Positions 37,669 to 47,304 of a stretch of DNA of 64,000 nt are shown here, piece by piece (positions within the stretch are counted from its first letter, which is position 1; every line of letters begins with the position of its first letter). Both the position numbers and the translations under genes were made by a program. Source of the stretch: Halioglobus japonicus (lineage in GTDB: Bacteria > Pseudomonadota > Gammaproteobacteria > Pseudomonadales > Halieaceae); assembly GCF_001983995.1 (NCBI RefSeq), contig NZ_CP019450.1:3782001-3846000 (forward strand), given 5' to 3'. A model generated the notes under the pieces. The model made no database searches. It was not told where the DNA came from and was given only the letters and a program-made list of their open reading frames with translations.

Positions 37669-39810
37669 TTAGTCAACCCAACCCAGAACGTTGCGAATAA
37701 TCGACCAGCGCGGCTCACGGGATTGAGCAGCGCCACCCAGCATCCAGTAGTTGTACATGGCGTCGATGGTGCCTTCCATGCGCTTGAGCTCAATCCAGTT
37801 ATTGAGAAACTCCATGGTCTCGATATCGCCCTTGGGTACCGCATAGGCAGCGGGATAGCCAATTTGCACGGGCGGCTCGATTACCGTGTATTGGGGGTAG
37901 CGGTAAGCATAGGCAGAACCCTCTTCCACAGAGAGCACCAGGGCATCCGCCCCATGACTGGTATCGATGAAAAACTCCTCGGCCGATTCCAGACTGACAA
38001 TATCGGCTTCCGGAATCAGGTGCTTGAGCCGCTCTTCGTGATAGTGGGTCTGAATCAACGCCACCCGCAGAGGCCCCTGAGCGCGCAGGGTGTACAGATC
38101 TTCAAACATCTGGCGCTGGTGATCCAGGGTGACAAAACCCAGCCGCAGCTCCAGGTAGGCCCGGGTAAAGCTGGCCATGGCAAAGCGGTCCGGCAGACTG
38201 GCGATGCATGACATAGCCACATCAATCTGGCCCGAATCGAGCATGGGCTTGAGCTCTTCAAACGAGAACGGCACGAACTCGAGGGCGACCCCGAGGTCGA
38301 TGGCGAGGTACTGGGCCATCTCGACATCAAAGCCCACCAGTTCACCGTCCGGGGTGATAAAGCTACAGGGCAGATTTTCCGGGCGATAGCCCACCCGCAG
38401 CACACCCGTGTCAAAAATATGATCCAGGCGCGTTCCCTCGAGGCGGGTAAAGTCAGGCTCGGGCAGCTCGGTATGCACGGTGAACGGCAGCCACTCGTTC
38501 GCCAGCGAAACATTGGCCAGCACCTCATCGCGCGGCGGTGGCGGCGGCACGAAATGGTCAAAGTACAGGCGCAGGCCGCCAATCATCAGCACCATAGCCG
38601 CAACAGAGAGCCCCAGATAGCGCACCATAGAGCGCAGCGAGACCCGCAACCTGCCAACCAGGGCCAGGCTGCCGATGACGGAGATGACAATAATATGCAG
38701 CGCCGCCAGCATCGCTCCGAACCTACCCACGACAATGCCCGTGACCAGGAACAACTGGAACATATCCGCCGGAATCTGCAGTGAATTGAGCATGTAGGGC
38801 ACAGCCACGTTAATACTGCCGAACAGGCTCAGCAACCCGCCAAATGCCAGCGAAGCCCGGTCGCCCATATCCAGAGCAGTGTCGGTAAACCAGGCTGAGA
38901 ACAACACAAACAGCAACACCAGCAACTTGCCCAGCGACGGAAAGTTGAACGACACCGGCACCAGAATATCCACCGCGGAATGGGACTCCTCACTGTCCTC
39001 GCCATGGCGCTTGAGCAACTCTTTACAGTTCTCGGCGATCTGTGGCAGCACCACAAACTGATTGCCTGTGGCAAATGCTGTCACCAGAGGGTCGCGGAAG
39101 GTATTGAAGACTTCCTTGAAGGGTATGCCACTCATGGCGGCGATCAGACCGGGGAACATCCAGAAGGTAATGAGCAATGCCAGGGCGATATACGTGACCA
39201 GGTACACCTGTACACGCCCCACTTCATCGATCGTCATGGTGCCGGCCGCAGCCGCGGCAATGGCAAAGATACCCAGCGGCGTAAGCTGCACCATCAGCTG
39301 GTTGATACGGGCCATGGCAGCGGCGACCGCATCGAATACCTTGAGAATGCCTTCTTTCTCGTCGATGGTGATCAACGCCACCCCAACCAGAATACTGAAC
39401 AACACCACCGCGGGGACCAGATTGTTCGACAGGGAGTAGAAAATATTGGCCGGCAGATAGAGTTCCAACAGATTGGCCTGCTCCACCACCATGGGCGTGG
39501 AACTGCCAAAGAAGGAGGCTGTATCGACATCTGGGAAGGCCAGCGCTGCACAGAAAATGAGGGCCAGGGCCATTGCCCAGATAAACAACAGCACCACTGC
39601 ACCGCGCCAGGCCAGGTTGCGCGCGTGAGCCATACTCATATGGCCAATACCGGCGATCAGCGAAGCCACGATATAGGGCAGAACGGTAATCTGCAGCAGC
39701 TGGACAAATACATCGCCAACAACCTTGAACCACGCCACCATCTCTCCAAAGAACAGGCCTGTGGCAACTCCTGCCAGCAGGCCAACCAGTATTCTTCCCG
39801 ACAGTGTCAT
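37669..39810 (-). CDS. Dicarboxylate/amino-acid:cation symporter fused to a periplasmic solute-binding domain
   Basis: 713 residues. The first 430 are a DAACS symporter of the GltP/DctA type, with eight helices and a hairpin-loop block (TAFATGNQFVVLPQIAENC). After a short Pro-rich linker (VPPPPPRDEV), residues about 455-690 form an SBP_bac_3 solute-binding domain (LRVGYRPENLPCSFITPDGELVGFDVEMA, DVAMSCIASLPDRF). The binding domain probably feeds an acidic amino acid or dicarboxylate to the symporter. Length and both domains look complete. Confidence 0.85.
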   Translation of the reverse strand: MTLSGRILVGLLAGVATGLFFGEMVAWFKVVGDVFVQLLQITVLPYIVASLIAGIGHMSMAHARNLAWRGAVVLLFIWAMALALIFCAALAFPDVDTASFFGSSTPMVVEQANLLELYLPANIFYSLSNNLVPAVVLFSILVGVALITIDEKEGILKVFDAVAAAMARINQLMVQLTPLGIFAIAAAAAGTMTIDEVGRVQVYLVTYIALALLITFWMFPGLIAAMSGIPFKEVFNTFRDPLVTAFATGNQFVVLPQIAENCKELLKRHGEDSEESHSAVDILVPVSFNFPSLGKLLVLLFVLFSAWFTDTALDMGDRASLAFGGLLSLFGSINVAVPYMLNSLQIPADMFQLFLVTGIVVGRFGAMLAALHIIVISVIGSLALVGRLRVSLRSMVRYLGLSVAAMVLMIGGLRLYFDHFVPPPPPRDEVLANVSLANEWLPFTVHTELPEPDFTRLEGTRLDHIFDTGVLRVGYRPENLPCSFITPDGELVGFDVEMAQYLAIDLGVALEFVPFSFEELKPMLDSGQIDVAMSCIASLPDRFAMASFTRAYLELRLGFVTLDHQRQMFEDLYTLRAQGPLRVALIQTHYHEERLKHLIPEADIVSLESAEEFFIDTSHGADALVLSVEEGSAYAYRYPQYTVIEPPVQIGYPAAYAVPKGDIETMEFLNNWIELKRMEGTIDAMYNYWMLGGAAQSREPRWSIIRNVLGWVD

Positions 39811-39878
39811 AGCTGTGCTGTTATTCCCCTAGATAGTCGCCGATAATAGCAGATGATGATTTGTGGGAGACAGCGCCC

Positions 39879-41198
39879 GTGCTGGAACAACTAGAACTGG
39901 ATCGCGGCCTGCGCCTGAGCATGGCTGAACTGGGATTCGACGAGGCCACCGAGGTGCAACAGGCCGTGGTGCCCGCTGCCCTGGAAGGTGGCGATCTGCG
40001 GGTGACCGCGGAAACAGGCAGCGGCAAAACCCTCGCCTACCTGCTGCCAGCACTGCAGCGCATTCTCACCAGTAAGCCCGATCGCAATGCCGGCGCCCTG
40101 GCGGTGATTCTGGTACCCACCCGGGAACTGGCGCGCCAGGTGCTCAAAAATTGCCGCGACCTGATGACCAAGACCCAACTGTCGGCACAGGCGATTACCG
40201 GCGGCGCCGATTTCAAGTATCAGAAAGCCCTGCTGCGCAAAAACCCGGAAGTCATTATTGCGACACCGGGCCGGCTTCTGGAGCACTGCGAAAAGGGCAG
40301 TGCCGATCTCGCGTCGCTGCAGACCCTGATTCTGGATGAGGCCGACCGCATGCTCGACATGGGCTTTCGCGAGGAAGTACTGGATGTCGCCAAGTACTGC
40401 GGCGACAAGCGCCAAGTCATCCTGTTATCGGCCACCCTCAAACACAAGGGCCTCGCGGTAGTCACCCGCGAACTGCTCAACAAGCCGCAAACCATCGCAA
40501 TTAACGAAATCCGGGCGCCCCACAGCAGTATTCACCACCAGCGCATTCTGGCAGACAGCCAGGAGCACAAGGACAAACTGCTGGTGGCCTTGATGCAGAA
40601 AGGTGGCTTTACCCGCGCGCTGGTCTTCGCCAACAAGAGGGTGACAGCAGAGCGCCTCGCGGGCCTGCTGAGCCACAACGACCTGCGCTGTGGCTCGCTC
40701 CACGGCGATCTCAGCACCGAGGAGCGCAAGCATGTTCTGACGCAGTATCGCGACAGCAAAATTGACATTATCAGCGCTTCGGACGTTGCCGCCCGCGGTC
40801 TCGACGTAAAGGACATCGACCTGGTGGTGAACTACGACCTGCCCCGGTCCGGCGATGACTACCTGCACCGCACCGGCAGGACCGGCCGCGCCGGTGCCGA
40901 TGGCCTCGCGGTGTCGCTGGTGGCCGCCAACGAATGGAACCTGATGATCAGCATTCAGCGCTACCTAAAGACTGAATTCGAAAAACGCGCCCTGCCTGGA
41001 CTGAAGGCCAAGTACTCGGGCCCCAAGAAGACCAAGTCGTCCGGCAAGGCCAGCGGTAGCAAAAAGAAAACCAAGAAACCGGCCGCCAAGGCGAAATCGC
41101 GCGCACGCAACCAGAAAGCCAAGGGCAAGCCCAGCAACAAGCAGCTCAGCAACGATGGTTTTGCGCCCCTGATGAAGAAAAAGAAAAGCGACGATTAA
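39879..41198 (+). CDS. DEAD-box ATP-dependent RNA helicase (SrmB-like)
   Basis: 439 residues. Motifs in order: Q-motif region (GFDEATEVQQAVVP), AETGSGKT, PTRELA, TPGRLL, LDEADRMLDMGF, SAT, RGLD and HRTGRTGRAG. The last 60 residues are Lys-rich and basic, a typical RNA-binding tail. It is closest in pattern to SrmB, which helps 50S ribosome assembly. GTG 39879 follows GGGAG by 10 bases, preferred over TTG 39861. The stop overlaps the next ATG by one base. Confidence 0.9.
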   Translation: MLEQLELDRGLRLSMAELGFDEATEVQQAVVPAALEGGDLRVTAETGSGKTLAYLLPALQRILTSKPDRNAGALAVILVPTRELARQVLKNCRDLMTKTQLSAQAITGGADFKYQKALLRKNPEVIIATPGRLLEHCEKGSADLASLQTLILDEADRMLDMGFREEVLDVAKYCGDKRQVILLSATLKHKGLAVVTRELLNKPQTIAINEIRAPHSSIHHQRILADSQEHKDKLLVALMQKGGFTRALVFANKRVTAERLAGLLSHNDLRCGSLHGDLSTEERKHVLTQYRDSKIDIISASDVAARGLDVKDIDLVVNYDLPRSGDDYLHRTGRTGRAGADGLAVSLVAANEWNLMISIQRYLKTEFEKRALPGLKAKYSGPKKTKSSGKASGSKKKTKKPAAKAKSRARNQKAKGKPSNKQLSNDGFAPLMKKKKSDD

Positions 41199-41725
41199 TG
41201 CGGCTGTTCTTCGGGCTGGAACCGCTTCCCGGGGAAGCCCGGGCCATAGCCGATTGGCGTGACCGCAGCCTGCCCGTGGATGGACGCGCGGTGCCGGCGG
41301 CGAATTTTCATATTACCCTCGCTTTCCTGGGTGAGCTGGACCAGCGGCGCCTGGAGCGACTGTGTGATGCGGTTGACAGCTGTGTTGACCAGTTGAATCC
41401 GGCAGGGCTCACCCTCACCCTGGACAACATCGGCTACTGGTCAAAGCCGCGCATCTGCTGGCTGGGGCCCAGCCGCTGGCCCGACCACCTCCCTGCCCTC
41501 GCCAAGCGACTCAATCACATTGGCGTCAGTGAGGGAGGCCGGCGCGAACGGAACAACTACCAGCCCCATGTCACCCTCTATCGCAGCTGCGATACACCAC
41601 CCTCCGCACCGGCGCAGCCGCCAGCACTGCCAATGACCTGCGATCACTTCAGCCTTTACGAATCCCGCCAGGGACGTCAGGGCGTCAGCTATCACCCTCT
41701 GGCCAGCTGGGCGCTGCCCTTGTAA
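41198..41725 (+). CDS. thpR: RNA 2',3'-cyclic phosphodiesterase
   Basis: 175 residues, 2H phosphoesterase fold. The two catalytic HxT motifs are FHITLAFLG (about residue 32) and PHVTLYRS (about residue 125). The enzyme opens 2',3'-cyclic phosphates on RNA ends. It is directly coupled to the helicase gene (TAATG), so both may act on RNA. Confidence 0.92.
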   Translation: MRLFFGLEPLPGEARAIADWRDRSLPVDGRAVPAANFHITLAFLGELDQRRLERLCDAVDSCVDQLNPAGLTLTLDNIGYWSKPRICWLGPSRWPDHLPALAKRLNHIGVSEGGRRERNNYQPHVTLYRSCDTPPSAPAQPPALPMTCDHFSLYESRQGRQGVSYHPLASWALPL

Positions 41726-41781
41726 AAGGTCGGGACACCCCCCACAGTAAACAGATACCACCGCCTATTGGACAACCCGCC

Positions 41782-43815
41782 ATGACGTATCCAGCAACGG
41801 CCGCCAAAAAGCTGCCCACTTTCTCCACGATTGACGTAGACCAGATCAAGGCCAGGATTGAAGGCCTGATTGAGCGCAACAAACGCGACATCGATACCCT
41901 GCTCACCAACAGCGACACATTCAGCTGGGACGATCTCCCGGGCGCTATCGAGGCCATGGATGAGGAGCTCGCCAGCGCCTGGTCACCCGTGTCGCACCTG
42001 AACCACGTGCGCAACTCTGACGAGTTGCGCGATGCCTATAACGCCTGTCTGCCGCTACTCTCCGCTTACAGCACCTGGAGCGGCCAACACCAATCCCTTT
42101 ATCAGGCGTACCAGAGCATCGCCAACAGCCACGACTACGCCGCGCTGGATGCCGGTGCAAGAACAGCGCTGGACCACGCCCTGCGCGACTTCAAACTGGC
42201 AGGGGTCGCGCTGCCAGAGGATCGGAAACAGCGCTACGGCGAGCTCAAGGCGCGACTGTCTGAGCTGGGGGCCAAGTTTGGCGAGAACGTGCTCGACGCG
42301 ACCAATGCCTGGTCGCGCCAGGCCACTGAGGAAGAGCTGGCAGGTTTGCCCGACAGCGCCCTGGCGGTAGCTCGGCAGGCCGCCGAGCAAAAAGGCCTCG
42401 ATGGCTATCTGATCACCCTGGAGTTCCCTTCATACTTTCCGGTACTGACGTTCTGCGACAATGCCGAGCTTCGCCGCGAAGTTTACGAGGCGAACGCCAC
42501 ACGTGCATCGGAACTGGGCCCCCACTCCGGCCAGTTCGACAACGCCACCACCATCGTGGAAATTCTCGACCTGCGCCGGGAACTTGCCGAGATCCTCGAT
42601 TTCGATAGCTACGCCGCGCTGTCACTGGCCACCAAAATGGCTGATGACCCCGACCAGGTCGTGGCCTTCCTGCGTGAGCTGGCGGCTAAATCTCGGCCCC
42701 AGGCACAGGCTGAGTTCAATGAGCTGGAGGCCTATGCCCGTGAAGAGCACGGCGTGGCCACCCTGAATGCCTGGGACGTGGGCTACTACAGTGAGAAGCT
42801 CAAACAGGCGCGCTACGAAGTCTCCCAGGAAGACATTCGCCCCTACCTACCCGTGAATCGAGTACTGCCCGGATTATTCGAAGTGGCAAAGCGTCTGTGG
42901 GGCGTCACTATTCGCGAGGTCGCCGACTTCGACAGCTACCACCCCGACGTACAGCTCTACGAAATAATGCGCGACGACGAGGTGATCGCCCGTTTCTATC
43001 TGGATTTGTATGCCCGCGCCCACAAGCGCGGTGGCGCATGGATGGACGGCTTCAGCCCCCGCCGAATGGCGGGCGACAGCATCCAGCTTCCCGTGGCCTT
43101 CCTGGTTTGCAACTTCACGCCGCCGGTGGGGGATGCGCCGGCGCTGCTTACCCACAATGAGCTGACCACCCTGTTCCACGAATTCGGTCACGGCGTGCAC
43201 CACATGCTGACCCAGCAGACTGTGGCGGCCGTCAGCGGCGTTCACGGCGTGCCCTGGGACGCGGTGGAACTACCGTCGCAATTTCTAGAGAACTGGTGCT
43301 GGGAGCCCGGGGCGCTGGCATTTATTTCCGGCCACCATGAAACCGGCGAGCCGCTACCGCAGGCCTTGCTCGACAAAATGCTGGCAGCAAAGAACTTCCA
43401 AAGCGCCATGATGATGGTTCGCCAGCTCGAGTTTGCTCTGTTTGATTTCCTGCTGCACATGACCTGGAAAGGCGGCGATAGCACTGACGTACAAAAGATA
43501 CTCGACGCTGTACGCAGCGAAGTCGCCGTGATGCCGATCCCCGGGTTCAATCGCTTTCAGAACAGCTTCTCGCACATTTTCGCCGGCGGTTATGCCGCGG
43601 GCTACTACAGCTACAAGTGGGCCGAAGTGCTCTCCGCAGACGCGTTCTCACGGTTTGAGGAAGAAGGTATTTTCAATGCCGACACCGGCTTGTCTTTTTT
43701 GCAAGAGGTGCTGGAGGTCGGCGGTTCCAAGGAACCCATGGCGGCGTTTATTGCCTTCCGCGGCCGCGAACCGAGCATTGAACCACTGCTGAGGCACAGC
43801 GGCATTGCGGCCTGA
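41782..43815 (+). CDS. prlC: Oligopeptidase A (M3 family metallopeptidase)
   Basis: 677 residues, normal for PrlC. The zinc site is LFHEFGHGVHHML, with H466, E467 and H470; the third ligand Glu is in LPSQFLENWCWEP. The C-terminal FSHIFAGGYAAGYYSYKWAEVLSADAF is the standard M3 end block. It degrades short peptides, including released signal peptides, in the cytoplasm. Confidence 0.95.
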   Translation: MTYPATAAKKLPTFSTIDVDQIKARIEGLIERNKRDIDTLLTNSDTFSWDDLPGAIEAMDEELASAWSPVSHLNHVRNSDELRDAYNACLPLLSAYSTWSGQHQSLYQAYQSIANSHDYAALDAGARTALDHALRDFKLAGVALPEDRKQRYGELKARLSELGAKFGENVLDATNAWSRQATEEELAGLPDSALAVARQAAEQKGLDGYLITLEFPSYFPVLTFCDNAELRREVYEANATRASELGPHSGQFDNATTIVEILDLRRELAEILDFDSYAALSLATKMADDPDQVVAFLRELAAKSRPQAQAEFNELEAYAREEHGVATLNAWDVGYYSEKLKQARYEVSQEDIRPYLPVNRVLPGLFEVAKRLWGVTIREVADFDSYHPDVQLYEIMRDDEVIARFYLDLYARAHKRGGAWMDGFSPRRMAGDSIQLPVAFLVCNFTPPVGDAPALLTHNELTTLFHEFGHGVHHMLTQQTVAAVSGVHGVPWDAVELPSQFLENWCWEPGALAFISGHHETGEPLPQALLDKMLAAKNFQSAMMMVRQLEFALFDFLLHMTWKGGDSTDVQKILDAVRSEVAVMPIPGFNRFQNSFSHIFAGGYAAGYYSYKWAEVLSADAFSRFEEEGIFNADTGLSFLQEVLEVGGSKEPMAAFIAFRGREPSIEPLLRHSGIAA

Positions 43816-43831
43816 GGAAGCGCCTGCTGGC

Positions 43832-44263
43832 TTAGTTTAAATCCGCCAGCACCGCCCTCACCTCGGCTCGCACCCCATCGATGGCGGCGACAACCGCATC
43901 GGCCGCGGTGCGCTCCTCGGCCACCTCAGCCCAGTTCGCGCTCCACACCGATTTAAGCGCTGCGGCAGAGGCCACCACGGCCTCGCTGCAGCTGCCGCTC
44001 AGATCGTTAATCAACCCTACCTTGACCCAACCGTCCCGGGGGCTGCCCCGATCCAGATCACGATCGTAGTGAGCGGCATAAACCACTTGTTCCAGTTCGG
44101 CCAGCTGCAGCAGTAACTCGAAGGAGGCCTCACGCACATTATTGTTGTGCTCGGTAACCTCCAGCCGCCAGACGTTGTAGGAGAAACCCACCAGAGCAAA
44201 CAGCACGCTGAACAGTGCTGTCGCCTGGTAAACCTTCAGCCTCGCGTCGGTGGCGCTGGCCAA
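43832..44263 (-). CDS. Small membrane-anchored protein of unknown function
   Basis: About 143 residues from a TTG start at 44263. One membrane helix (ALFSVLFALVGFSYNVW) is followed by a helical soluble part. TTG 44263 follows AAGGAG by 8 bases and 13 bases after the aqpZ stop; a longer frame from 44332 would overlap aqpZ without a ribosome site. No family recognised. It may be co-transcribed with aqpZ. Confidence 0.6.
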   Translation of the reverse strand: MASATDARLKVYQATALFSVLFALVGFSYNVWRLEVTEHNNNVREASFELLLQLAELEQVVYAAHYDRDLDRGSPRDGWVKVGLINDLSGSCSEAVVASAAALKSVWSANWAEVAEERTAADAVVAAIDGVRAEVRAVLADLN

Positions 44264-44276
44264 CCTGCCTGCTCCT

Positions 44277-44968
44277 TCAGTCTTCGCTGCCCAGCCACTT
44301 GTAGACAATACCGGCCAGCGCAGCACCGACAATCGGCGCTATCCAGAACAGCCACAGCTGGCTGATCGCCCAGCCGCCTTCATACAGGGCAACGCCGGTA
44401 GAGCGCGCAGGATTCACCGAGGTATTGGTGACCGGAATGCTGATCAGGTGAATGAGCGTCAGGCCCAGACCAATCGCAATCGGGGCCAGGCCCGCCGGAG
44501 CGCGCTCATCCGTGGCACCCAGAATAATAATCAGGAACATGAAGGTCATCACCACCTCACAGACCAGCGCGGCGGTCAGGCTGTAGCCACCCGGTGAATG
44601 CTCACCATAGCCATTGGAGGCAAATCCTGCTGTCTCGAAGCCAGCCACGCCGCTGGCGATGACGTATAGCACGCCACCGGCGACAAGGCCGCCGAGGACC
44701 TGGGCGATGATATAAGGCACCAATTCATTCGCGGGGAAGCGCCCGCCGACCAACAGGCCGACCGACACAGCGGGATTCAGGTGACAACCGGATATGTGGC
44801 CGATGGCAAAGGCCATCGTCAATACCGTGAGACCAAAGGCCAGGGAGACACCCAGCCAGCCAATACCGACTTCAGGGGCACCGGCGGCCAGCACCGCACT
44901 GCCACACCCCCCAGAACCAGCCAGAAGGTACCGATGAACTCGGCGCCCAGTTTCTTGCTCATGCTCAT
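44277..44968 (-). CDS. aqpZ: Aquaporin Z, frame broken by a 1-base deletion
   Basis: Six-helix water channel with both NPA boxes: [13 protein letters not shown] and [15 protein letters not shown]. The open stretch starts only at [11 protein letters not shown]. The normal N-terminus is upstream in another frame: ATG 44968 behind AGGAG, then [21 protein letters not shown]. Frame changes at a run of six C (44907-44912, + strand). One more base gives [16 protein letters not shown], as in other AqpZ proteins. A sequencing error is the likely cause. Confidence 0.9.
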
Positions 44969-45067
44969 TTTCACCACTCCTTTCTTATTGTCGCCTTGCG
45001 GGCGTTACAGGTATTCGGTGTTCACAAACAGATTAGCACAGCTGTGCGGCACAGGGAGATCCGCGGC

Positions 45068-45547
45068 CTATTGCCTCCACAGGGCGCTGGCCCGCTGCCC
45101 CGGCCCGGAGGCCACCCACACCTCGAGTTCCACCAGACCATCGTCTGCACACTCTGCGAGCAGCTGCTGCAAGAGGTAGTGGGAAAATTCCTCGACGGTG
45201 GCATTGCGCAGGGGTAGCAGCAGGCTGTCACACTTTAGAAAGCTCATTTCCTCGCCGTTGAATCGGACCCGATAGTTTTCGCCCTGCTCCTCGATCTCCT
45301 GATAGGGCGAATCGGCGGCGAGAATCATGTACTCATCCAATTTTTCACAGAGCGAGGCAATACGGCGCTTGTATACGTTGTAGTCAGCGGCAAAGCCATT
45401 GTCGCCCATTGGGGCGACAATTCGGGCCGACACGGAGTAATTGTGGCCGTGCAGCCGCTCTCGCTCCGTAGCGGAGAAGATCGTGTAATGGGCCGCAGAG
45501 AACTTGTGGCTCTCCTTGTCGATATGCAGGGTTGTTGTTCTGGTCAT
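45068..45547 (-). CDS. 6-pyruvoyltetrahydropterin synthase/QueD superfamily (COG0720), PTPS-III-like
   Basis: 159 residues, T-fold enzyme. Zinc His residues are in KFSAAHY and RLHGHNYSV. The catalytic Cys of QueD (Cys-x-x-x-His-Gly-His) is absent; the sequence is ERERLHGH, giving the Glu-x-x-His-Gly-His motif known from PTPS-III proteins that replace FolB in folate synthesis. So it may not be QueD. It diverges from an SDR and the queuosine precursor transporter YhhQ, so a pterin/deazapurine link remains possible. Confidence 0.78.
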   Translation of the reverse strand: MTRTTTLHIDKESHKFSAAHYTIFSATERERLHGHNYSVSARIVAPMGDNGFAADYNVYKRRIASLCEKLDEYMILAADSPYQEIEEQGENYRVRFNGEEMSFLKCDSLLLPLRNATVEEFSHYLLQQLLAECADDGLVELEVWVASGPGQRASALWRQ

Positions 45548-45649
45548 CCGTCCATTGTGGTGCGTGCGTATGTAGAGCGCAACCGGGCTCGCTTGACGCT
45601 CCGGTTAAAATCATCGACTCTTTTACGCAATCAAAACAACGGCGGATTT

Positions 45650-46351
45650 ATGAAGGCAGCAATTATCACTGGTGCCAGTGTAGGTATTGGCAGGGAAACA
45701 GCGCGACTGTTTCTGGAACAGGACTACCAGGTATACAACCTCTCGCGCCGGGCCTGCCCGCTGGACGGGGTCAACAATATCAGTTGCGACCTCGCTGACA
45801 TCGCCTCCATCGAAGCGGCCTGCAATGAGCTGACCTCCGCCCTGGCGGGAGCCGAGTGCATAACCCTCATTCACAACGCCAGCCAGATGCGCAAAGACGC
45901 CGCCGACGACTGTGCCAGTGACAGCCTGGCCGCCGTACTGGACACCAATGTGGTGGCTATCAACAGCCTCAACCAGGCGCTGCTACCGATCATGCCAGAA
46001 GGGTCCAGCCTGTTATATGTTGGCTCGACACTCTCCGAGAAAGCCGTATCAGGCTCCTTTAGTTACGTCATCAGTAAACACGCTCAATTGGGCATGATGC
46101 GCGCCACCTGCCAGGACCTCATGGGTCGCGGTATACACACCGCGCTGGTCTGCCCCGGCTTTACTGACACCGAGATGCTTAGGACCCACATTGGCACCGA
46201 TCCCGAAACAGAGCAGGCTATCGGCAGCATGAACAGCTTTGGCAGGCTAATTGATCCCACGGAGATCGCCGCGCTACTTAACTGGGCGCACGCTAACCCC
46301 GTGATCAACGGTGCAGTGCTCCACGCTAACCTCGGCCAGAAAGAATCCTGA
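45650..46351 (+). CDS. SDR-family oxidoreductase (sepiapterin-reductase-like)
   Basis: 233 residues from MKAAIITG. The nucleotide motif is TGASVGIGRETA, the catalytic residues lie in LYVGSTLSEK and FSYVISKHAQLG, and the end INGAVLHANLG replaces the usual CVTGQ. Arg-Arg after strand 2 suggests NADP(H). The resemblance to pterin reductases is weak evidence but fits the adjacent pterin-synthase-fold gene. The longer frame to 45443 is antisense to that gene and is rejected. The stop overlaps the yhhQ start by one base. Confidence 0.8.
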   Translation: MKAAIITGASVGIGRETARLFLEQDYQVYNLSRRACPLDGVNNISCDLADIASIEAACNELTSALAGAECITLIHNASQMRKDAADDCASDSLAAVLDTNVVAINSLNQALLPIMPEGSSLLYVGSTLSEKAVSGSFSYVISKHAQLGMMRATCQDLMGRGIHTALVCPGFTDTEMLRTHIGTDPETEQAIGSMNSFGRLIDPTEIAALLNWAHANPVINGAVLHANLGQKES

Positions 46352-47118
46352 TGAGCGAATTGACCAGCGGGCAACTTAACGAGCGCCGCGAACGCGTTTT
46401 CCTGGTGCTGGCAGGAACATTCCTATGCGCCATGACGCTGCTGAATATCATCGGCATTACCCGATTTGTACAATTGGGCCCGATGGCACTCGCGGTAGGT
46501 GTGCTGCCCTACCCCCTGACGTTCCTCTGCACAGACCTGATCTGCGAGCTGTATGGACGCAAGCGCGCCAACTTCCTGGTCACAGTAGGGCTGGGACTGA
46601 ACTTCATGATTCTGGGTGTATTGCTGCTGGGCAACGCGCTGCCTTCAGTACCCGCCGACCAGATGCCGCCCTGGCAGATCCTGCAACTGGCTGCACCCGT
46701 ACACCTGCCCAACGGAGATACGGTGGAGCAAACCGTGGGGCTATATCAGTTGATCTATGCCACCACCTCCGGCGCGGTGTTTGCATCCATGCTCGCCTAT
46801 ATCGCAGCGCAGTACTGCGACGTGCAGCTGTTCCACTTCTGGAAGCGCGTCACCAAGGGCAAATATCTGTGGGTTCGCAACAACTTCTCCACACTGATGA
46901 GCCAGATGGTGGATTCGGTTATGGTGATTACTGTGACCTTCGGCGCCGCCTTCCTGCGCGACGAACTCACCTTCAAAATGATGATCGTACTGGTGGCGAG
47001 CAACTACATCTTCAAAGCGACCGTCGCCTTGATCGACACTGGGCCGTTCTACCTGGGCGTTCACTATCTGCGCAGGTATCTGGTACTGGAACCGGGTGAG
47101 ACAGCCACCCACGTCTGA
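46351..47118 (+). CDS. yhhQ: Queuosine precursor transporter
   Basis: 255 residues, six membrane helices. Family markers are TLLNIIGITRF, GVLPYPLTFLCTDLICELYGRKRANF, and VRNNFSTLMSQMVDSVMVITV. YhhQ imports preQ0/preQ1-type queuosine precursors across the inner membrane. It is coupled to the SDR gene (TGATG). No other queuosine gene (queC, queE, queF, tgt) is in view, which suits a salvage role. Confidence 0.9.
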   Translation: MSELTSGQLNERRERVFLVLAGTFLCAMTLLNIIGITRFVQLGPMALAVGVLPYPLTFLCTDLICELYGRKRANFLVTVGLGLNFMILGVLLLGNALPSVPADQMPPWQILQLAAPVHLPNGDTVEQTVGLYQLIYATTSGAVFASMLAYIAAQYCDVQLFHFWKRVTKGKYLWVRNNFSTLMSQMVDSVMVITVTFGAAFLRDELTFKMMIVLVASNYIFKATVALIDTGPFYLGVHYLRRYLVLEPGETATHV

Positions 47119-47122
47119 GTCG

Positions 47123-47302
47123 CTATTCCCTGGTTTCGCGGATCTTGATCCAGAGCAGGACCAGGGCAATAGCCCCCATAATAAGATAAGACGTATTCAG
47201 GGTGCCGCGGGTGAGCCAGTCTCCGGCGACGATCCATGCTGAGCACAGCACCACTATCAACGGCAGGGCTATGGCGAGTTTCTGGCCTTTGGTTCTTGGC
47301 AT
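47123..47302 (-). CDS. 59-residue two-helix membrane protein of unknown function
   Basis: Short frame MPRTKGQKLAIALPLIVVL ending IKIRETRE. It has two hydrophobic helices (residues 9-26 and 38-52) with charged ends. ATG 47302 lies 2 bases after the stop of the 66-residue gene, so the two should be translated together. No family recognised. Confidence 0.6.
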   Translation of the reverse strand: MPRTKGQKLAIALPLIVVLCSAWIVAGDWLTRGTLNTSYLIMGAIALVLLWIKIRETRE

Positions 47303-47304
47303 TG

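Noticed and set aside
38980..39846. 288-residue plus-strand open frame
   Set aside because: His/Gln-rich shadow of the symporter gene.
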